From Smallanthus sonchifolius (taxonomy: Eukaryota; Streptophyta; Magnoliopsida; Asterales; Asteraceae), in assembly GCA_023525975.1 (NCBI GenBank), contig CM042039.1, forward strand, positions 17,452,501-17,516,500: DNA of 64,000 nt. The letters are read 5' to 3'. Position 1 is the first letter of the stretch; the number at the start of each line of letters is the position of its first letter. Below the pieces are notes generated by a model, which had not been told where the DNA came from, searched no databases, and saw nothing but the letters and a program-made list of their open reading frames with translations. This document shows positions 56,986-64,000 of the stretch, one piece after another. A program made the position numbers and the translations under genes.

Positions 56986-59747
56986 GGATCTACCTGGGTT
57001 ACCACCCGATCGGGAAATAGACTTTCAGATTGACTTACTAACAGGAGCTGAGCCCATTGCCAAAGCCCCCCACCGATTGGCTCCATCAGAAATGAAAGAA
57101 TTGATGTCTCGGTTAGAGGAATTAACAGATAAAGGATTTATTAGATCGAGCATTTCACCATGGGGCGCTCCGGTACTATTTGTAAAGAAGAAGGACGGCA
57201 GCATGCGCATGTGCATTGACTACTGAGAACTGAACAAGAGGACAGTAAAGAACAAATACCCACTGCCTAGAATAGACGACCTTTTTGGTTAAATTCAAGG
57301 TGCGAGTTGGTTCTCAAAGATCGATCTTAGATCGGGTTACCATCAGTTGAAAGTAAGAGAAGAAGATGTACCAAAGACCACGTTTCGCACGCGTTATGGG
57401 CATTTTGAGTTTCTCGTGATGTCCTTCGGATTAACTAATGCACCAGCAGCGTTCGTGGATTTGATGAATAGAGTATGTCGACCAATGTTAGATCGATCAG
57501 TGATAGTTTTTATAGACGACATTCTAGTTTATTCAAAAAATGAGGGTGATCACCACTATCACCTAAGAGAGGTTTTGGAGGTGCTAAAGTAGGAAAAGTT
57601 GTATGCAAAATTCTTCAAATGCGCGTTCTGGCTTAGGGAAGTCCAATTCCTAGGTCATGTAATAAACCTAAATGGCATCATGGTAGATCCTGCAAAGATC
57701 GAGACAGTAAAGGAATGGAACGTCCCCAAAGACACCAACAGAGATACGAAGTTTTCTAGGATTGGCAGGCTACTATCGGAGGTTCATTCAAGATTTCTCG
57801 AGTATAGCCTCGCCGCTAACTAAATTGACACGGAAGGAAGTGAAATATGAATGGGGTCCAACCCAAAACAACGCGTTTGAGGAACTTAAGACACGATTAA
57901 TCCAAGCTCCAGTCTTGACTATACCTGAAGGAAATGAAGACTTGGTAGTCTACTCTGACGCTTCGGGTCAGGGTTTAGGTTGCGTACTTATGCAATGAGG
58001 AAAGGTAATTGCTTACGCCTCGCGACAACTAAAGATTCACGAGGTTAACTACCCAACTCACGATCTGGAGTTAGCAACAGTAGTTTTCGCATTAAAAATA
58101 TGGAGGAACTATCTGTATGGAGTTAAATGCACCATTTACTCAGATCACAAAAGCCTGAAGTACTTTTTCAAACAAAAGGAATTAAACATGAGACAAAGGA
58201 GGTGGTTAGAGCTACTAAACGACTATGATTATGAGAGATTGTACCATCCAGGCAAGGAAAACGTAGTGGCTGACGCTTTAAGCAGAAAGGAAGAATCGGA
58301 ACCTAACCGAATCAAAGCGTGTTAGCTGATTATAACGCCAGGTTTGATGAGTGAAATATCAAAGGCACAAGATGAAGCACTATTAGAAAGAAATATAAAA
58401 CGAGATAGAATAGTAGGACAACAAGGGAATTTGGATGCAAATGCATACGGTGTACGAACTAGGTTTGGTTGGATGTGGATACCTAAGATTGGCGAGTTTA
58501 GAGCCAAAATCCTCGATGAGGCCCATAATTCTCGCTATTCTATCCACCCCGGGACAAACAAAATGTATCAAGCCTTGAAGAAAGAGTACTGGTGGCCTGG
58601 CATGAAGAATGATGTGACTGAGTACGTGAACAAGTGCCTAACGTGTTCACTAGTTAAGGCCGAGCACCAAAAACCATGCGATAAAATGCAACCTTTACTA
58701 ATACCGGAATGGGAGTGGGAGGAGATCACGATGGACTTCATTACCAAGCTACCGTGAACAGCTAAAGGCAATGATACCATTTGGGTGATCGTCGACCGCT
58801 TGACGAAAAGTGCTCACTTCTTGCCAATACGTGAGACTTCTTCATCTGAAAAACTAGCAGAAATATTTATCAAGGAAATTGTGAGCAGACATGTTATGTC
58901 GCTGTCGATTGTGTCCGATAGGGATACTAGATTCACATCAAGGTTTTGGAAGAAATTCAATGAATCAATGGGCACTAGATTGAAAATCAGCACCGCTTAC
59001 CACCCTCAAACCGATGGTCAATCTGAAAGGACCATTCAGACCTTGGAGGACATGCTCCGGGTCTGTATCATTGACTTCGGTGGTAGCTGGGACAGCCATC
59101 TACCATTGGTAGAATTTTCATATAACAACAGCTATCACTCAACTATTGGCATGACTCTATTTGAAATGTTGTATGGAAGGAGATGTAGGACACCCGGTTT
59201 GTTGGGGGAGATTGGACAGAAGGATTTTGCAAGTCTTGAATTTGTCAAAGCTACTTCCGAGAAATTGGATCAAATCAAAGCTCAGATGAAAGCCGCAAAA
59301 GACAGACATAAATCAGACGCGGATAAGAGAAGAAGGAATTTAGAATTTCAAGTAGGGGACATGGTACTGTTAAAGGTATCACCATGGAAAGGAATTATCC
59401 GATTCAGAAAACGTGGAAAACTGAGTCCAAGTTTTGTCGGACCTTTCAAGATTTTAGAGAGAGTGGGTCAAGTTGCCTACAGACTCGACCTACCCGTTGA
59501 GCTTAGTGGAATACACCCTACATTCCATGTGTCGCACTTACGCAAGTGCCTAGCTGACGACATGGCTCACATACCTTACAAAGAGATCGAGGTGGATAAC
59601 AGTCAAAATTATGTAGAGGAACCAATAGCCATTCTTGACCGAGCTGAGAAACGACTACGCAACAAGTCGATTCCTTTAGTCAAAGTACAATGGAAGCAGA
59701 GAAAAGGGTCAGAAGCTACATGGGAGAAAGAAGACGAGATGAGGTGA
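56945..59747 (+). pseudogene. pol: gypsy C RT, RNase H and integrase
   Basis: Domains in order: RT (PIAKAPHRLAPSEM, ISPWGAPVLFVKKKDG, IDLRSGYHQ, FIDDILVYS), RNase H (VVYSDASGQGLG ... HPGKENVVADALSR), integrase zinc region (SIHPGTNKMY ... CLTC), core (MDFITKLP, SDRDTRF, TDGQSERTIQ), GPF motif and chromodomain-like end (RNKSIPLVKVQW). Stops: 57224, 57290, 57590, 57996, 58323, 58755 and 59745; a frame change near 57745. Several stops replace Arg or Gln codons expected from gypsy A by C to T. The integrase part 58785-59747 is still open for 320 codons. Confidence 0.88.
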
Positions 59748-59799
59748 CTATACCCTCAACTGTTTAACGTATAATTGGTTTCGAGGACGAAACCTCTTT

Positions 59800-59813
59800 A
59801 AGGAGGGTAGACT
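59800..59813 (+). other. polypurine tract of gypsy C
   Basis: AAGGAGGGTAGACT immediately before the 3' LTR. Confidence 0.8.
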
Positions 59814-61792
59814 TGTAACATCCCAAAAATAGTAAATAAATAAATAATGATGCGATCAAGATTTAATCGTCAAAAATGAAAGGAAAATGGATGGGCTTGG
59901 GCTCGGCTCCAACGGGCCGAGGGAAGCCCACGTATATAAGGGTCAAGACAGCTTCAAACTTCCACCATTTGCAATTTAGAGAGAGAAAGGAGAGCTCAGG
60001 CCTAGAGAGAGAAATTTGACGGATCGACCCGGAATTGAAGGAGCACGTTACTGCTGAGCTCGTGAGCAAAACCTCCAAATGGTTCGACCTTAAACTGAGT
60101 TTTTGTTTACTTTGGGAATTTCAGGTTTTAGCTAAATAGGTAACGTTTTTGCGGATGAAACTTGAAAATAAGCTTAGGTATAGCATCTAGAATGAAAACC
60201 GAATGTTTTGAGCAAAGAAAGTTGAGATATTGGCATGATCAGATTCGCATGCACGAACTTCGGATTTTTAGGGAAGATGACTGCCCGACAGGCAAACTTA
60301 TCAAGTTTGCCCGGCAAGGATGGGGTGAACTTATCAAGTTCACTTGACAAGTTCGCTTAAGTCATCAAGGTGCGAACTTGGTTAAGTTCGCCTATCTCAA
60401 GTTCGCCGATTAAGTTCGCCGATCTCATGTTCGCCGATTAAGTTCGTCTAACTTATGTTCGCATGGTAAGTTCACTTGGTCAAGTCAGGCGAACTTAGGA
60501 CAAGTTCGCCTATATGTTCGCCTAGACTTTGGGCAGCGAACTTAGCCTTAAGTTCGCCTAGATCAGAATGAGTAAAAGTGGGAAATTTAGATTATGTCTG
60601 ATATATGTGTAATTAACCAATTCAGATCATGGGTGGCGCTCGATTGGACCCTTTTTAGAACAGGACGAGACTAGCTTATCAGGTGAGTTCTATGTGCCCC
60701 CTTTATGTTATGTGTAAACCTTGTTAAATGTTTTGGGGCTGAAGTGTATACACTAAATGAATGAGTACTATGAATGTCAATGTGACCATACGTGATAGGT
60801 ACATAAAAATATTAAAGTAATTACGCACCAAGAACGAAACGTATGTTTACAAAGAATGAACAAAAGAATGACCTAACGTAAATAAATGGAAATCTTGCTT
60901 TATATTATATATATTGCTTGACATGAATGTATGTATATGTTATGGACACTTCGTGAATGACGGCTAATTCAGTAGACGGACGACCACGTGACTATTTTGT
61001 AACCGGGACAAAAACGTTCCTTCATTAGCTAGGACGTATGAAAGGCATTAACGGACGGTCGAAGCAATTGCCTTATTACATGTAGAACGGTTGCATACAT
61101 AATAGCCGCGTGGGAAACAGATGCCTTTGAGCAGACGGGCGAATGAACGGAGTACGACGGTAGGACGGGTTTTAGGTGGACGGACAAAGGTTGCCGGACG
61201 GATTTATGTTACGACGGACGGTTTCTAGGGCCGAACGGTTTATGAAACGGACTACGACGGTAGTTCTCTTGGTGTTTGTCTTTATGACTCACGCAGTAAT
61301 TATGACGGGTTGATCACCCTTATGTGTATGACCAATGAATGTTCTCCCCAAAGTAAGTATGTATATATATATATATATATATATATACTCAATATGAAAG
61401 TTATGTAAGAACGGTAAAGTAAATAATACGCAAATGTACGTATTTTATACATATATATGTAATACTTAACGATAAGAAAAATGTTATGACTGGTTATTTT
61501 TAAACTAAAACTCACCAGCGTTAGCTGACTTTTAGTATACATTTCAGGTGATCAAAGGAAGGGTCGTGCGAAGGCGTAAAGGTTGCCCGGCATGTGACTG
61601 ACATCCCACTTTTGTATATGTTATGACAACGTTATGTTTTTAAGTGTTTAGACTTCCGCTGTTATGTTATGTATTCGAATGATGTTTGCTTTTGCTACTC
61701 TTAAATGTTTATTTTTAAATTAAATTCAGTATTATAACTATGTTTTTGAGTAAATCCAACAAGTGAGGTTACCCAGGAAATGGGGCCTTACA
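59814..61792 (+). repeat. 3' LTR of gypsy C
   Basis: 1979 bp, TGTAACATCCC... to ...GGGGCCTTACA, with a TATATAAG box at 59933-59940 and dyads at 60291-60560 downstream of it. A (TA)n run at 61360-61386 is longer than in the 5' copy (53216-53230). No gene. Confidence 0.9.
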
Positions 61793-64000
61793 AAATAGGG
61801 CGGATTGTCCCAAGTTGAAGCAAGGTTGAAGTGAAAAGAAGATAGAGATGCCAAAGCCAAAGGGTAGAGCTTTCCACATCTCAGCGGAAGGGGCGAAGAC
61901 GAACTCGGAAGTGGTGTCAGGTACATTCAAGATTAACTCTTTACCTGCACTAGTTCTATTTGATTCGGGGGCTAGTAGATCTTTTGTGTCTTTGAAATTT
62001 GTTAAGTATTCTTCGTTTCTATGTAGCAAGTTAGACGAACCCTTAGAAATCGAGGCGACAAATGATTAGAGTTTCCTAGTATTCGATATTTATAGGAATT
62101 GTAAGTTAAGGGCGGGGGGTGAAACATTCCTTATAGACTTAATTCCTATGACCATGGGGGATTTTGATGTAATAGTGGGGATGGATTGGTTGTCAAAGAA
62201 CAAAGCGAATATTCTATGTGGACCTAATGCGATACAACTCGATTCCCCATTGGGTGAGTCCATTTACATTGAAGGTGAAAAGAAAGGTAAAGTAAAGTTG
62301 TGTTCTTATGTGAAGGCAACAAAGTACATGGTGCGTGGGTGCAAGGCATACATGGCTTGTGTTGCGGATGTGATTGAGAAAGTGAAAGAAATTCGCGATG
62401 TTCCGGTTGTGAATCAGTTTGAGGATGTGATTCCAGATGAGTTACCGGGAGTTCCACCGGAGAGGAAAGTAGAGTTCGGGATTGATTTGATACCGGGTGC
62501 TAAGCTGGTAGCCAAAGCACCATATAGGTTGGCACCGCTGGAAATGAAAGAGCTAATGGAGCAATTGCAGGAACTACTCGATAAAGGCTTCATACGCCCA
62601 AGCGTTTCGCCTTGGGGTGCACCCGTTCTCTTCGTTAAAAAGAAGGACGGAAGCATGAGGATGTGTACGGATTATCAGGAGTTGAACAAATTGACAGTGA
62701 AGATAAGATACCCGTTACCTCGGATTGACGACCTCTTTCGATCAATTGCAAGGGGCGTCATGGTTCTCTAAGATTGATTTGAGATCCAGGTACCATCAAT
62801 TAAAAGTGAAAGAAGACGACGTTCATAAAACAACTTTTCGCACTCGTTATGGTCACTACGAGTTTACGGTTATGCCATTCTGTTTAACCAACGTGCCCGC
62901 GGTTTTCATGGATCTTATGAACCTGGTGTGTAGACCGTTCCTCGACCGTTCAGTTATTGTGTTTATTGATGATCTTCTCATTTATTCAAGAAGCGAAGGT
63001 GATCATGCCTTTCATTTGCGTGAAATTCTTGAAGTTCTTCAAAGGGAAAAGCTTTATGCAAAATTTTCCAAGTGCGCATTTTGGTTACGCGAAATCCAAT
63101 TATTGGGTCATGTGATTAATGAGAAAGGGATTACTGTAGACCTATCCAAAATTGTGGCGGTAAAAGAGTGGTCATCATCGAAGACGCCTTCGGAGATTAG
63201 AAGTTTCTTGGGGTTGGCGGGTTATTATCGGCGGTTTATTGAAAACTTCTCTAGGATTGCTTTGCCGATGACGAAGTTAACGCATAAGGAGACTAGGTTT
63301 GTTTGGGATTACGAGCAAGAATCTGCCTTTCAAATCTTGAAAGAAAAGTTTACTAAGGCACCTATTTTGTACTTGCCGGACGGGACTGAAGATTTTGTTG
63401 TGTATTCGGACGCCTCGCATTCGGGGTTGGGGTGTGTTTTGATGCAAAGGGGGAAAGTGATTGCCTACACGTCTAGGCAATTGAAGACTCACGAGGTGAA
63501 TTACCCTACCCATGATCTAGAGCTTGTGACCGTGGTTTTTGCGCTCAAAATTTGGAGGCATTATTTGTATGGGGCTAAGTGTACGATTTACACAGATCAC
63601 AAAAGTCTCAAATATTTCTTTGACCAAAAGGACCTCAACATGAGGCAAAGGCAGTGGCTAGAATTGGTCAAGGACTATGATTGTGAGATACTTTATCATC
63701 CGGGAAAAGCGTATGTAGTGGCGGATGCTCTTAGTCGGAAGATGAGTCATGCACCTATTAAAGTGAAGTCATTCAAGATGACGATTTCATCATATCTTAT
63801 TGATGAAATCCGAGAGGCTCAAGTGTTAGCACTTGGTGGTGATTTAAAGAAGGAATGGATGGTTTCTTATGTTGACAAAATTGGGGAAAATAGCATGGGC
63901 TTAAAGACATGCTTTGATAGAATTTGGATTCCTAGGTTGTCAAGTGTTTTGACAACTATTTTAGATGAGGCGCATAAATCCAAGTATTCTATCCACCCGG
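61793..64000 (+). pseudogene. pol: gypsy B gag end, protease, RT and RNase H, running off the window
   Basis: Resumes in the last knuckle (NRADCPK). TGA at 61827-61829 and TAG at 62067-62069 interrupt it. Protease has VLFDSGASRSF and GMDWLS. RT starts near 62460 with SPWGAPVLFVKKKDG. A one-base gain at about 62739 shifts the frame, after which it stays open to the edge: IDLRSRYHQ (Gly to Arg), VMPFCLTNVP (Gly to Cys), FIDDLLIYS with the catalytic pair kept, RNase H YSDASHSGLG and HPGKAYVVADALSR, then the integrase zinc region (DEAHKSKYSIHP). The 1.26-kb open frame after the shift is not closed within the window. Too damaged to act unaided. Confidence 0.87.

Larger units (their letters stand above)
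52034..61792 (+). mobile_element. Ty3/gypsy chromovirus-type element C inside gypsy B
   Basis: It has a truncated 5' LTR, degenerate primer site, duplicated gag, broken pol, polypurine tract and full 3' LTR. AAATA at 61793-61797 is the expected duplication, but its left partner is gone with the LTR start. It is related to the D relic. Confidence 0.88.
48886..64000 (+). mobile_element. Ty3/gypsy element B, interrupted by C, 3' part outside window
   Basis: 5' LTR (48886-50720), Met primer site, gag start at 51234, interruption by gypsy C at 52034-61792, then gag end, protease, RT and RNase H to the window edge. GCAAA at 48881-48885 may be its target duplication. Confidence 0.88.

Overview
The window is plant nuclear DNA made almost wholly of transposable elements. 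The main evidence is Ty1/copia and Ty3/gypsy LTR retrotransposons with initiator-Met tRNA primer sites, chromovirus-type integrases, a LINE fragment, (TA)n-flanked inverted-repeat elements and plant-type telomere-like CCCTAAA runs. I see no host gene, rRNA or intact tRNA. The extra open reading frame of one copia element resembles, from memory, a family common in Asteraceae genomes (Tanacetum-like), so a large-genome composite is my best guess; this is inference.

Layout. Positions 1-47202 read as one old plus-strand gypsy element (D) blown apart by later insertions. D is represented by an integrase relic (27658-28917) and a 3' LTR in three pieces (28958-29443, 30854-31635, 46741-47202). Its left part is split by a minus-strand gypsy LTR (E4, 21260-27657), which is studded with inverted-repeat elements lodged in TA microsatellites. 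E4 is split by another minus-strand gypsy (E3: leader 15308-17134, 5' LTR 17135-21259). E3 is split by a young full-length gypsy (A, 5259-15302, target duplication CTCCC) and probably by the copia element E1 (1-5051). D's 3' LTR holds a solo LTR (29444-30848, duplication AAGAA) and a copia element (Copia 3, 31636-46735, duplication AAACA). One LTR of Copia 3 is itself split by Copia 2 (31691-37344, duplication AACAA).

From 47203 there is a worn LTR fragment and a minus-strand LINE 3' end (48390-48885). Gypsy B follows (48886 to beyond the window end), its gag interrupted by gypsy C (52034-61792). C carries a 1.18-kb tandem duplication of gag/protease.

Coding state. Gypsy A has an intact gag-protease-RT-RNase H frame but a broken integrase. 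E1 has one amber codon in gag and an open pol up to the window edge. Copia 2 and Copia 3 lack integrase, RT and RNase H and must depend on other elements in trans. Copia 3 carries instead a 1430-codon additional reading frame behind gag-protease. B, C and D are pseudogenes.

The most striking signal is structural. Every LTR family here carries its own array of roughly 20-bp dyad-symmetric repeats, often just upstream of the TATA box. Copia 2 and the unrelated gypsy C share the same arms, and within E1 and B the arms vary while keeping symmetry. Palindrome-rich LTRs are known from maize Sireviruses; their spread over copia and gypsy families, and into a gag coding region, is what merits a second look.
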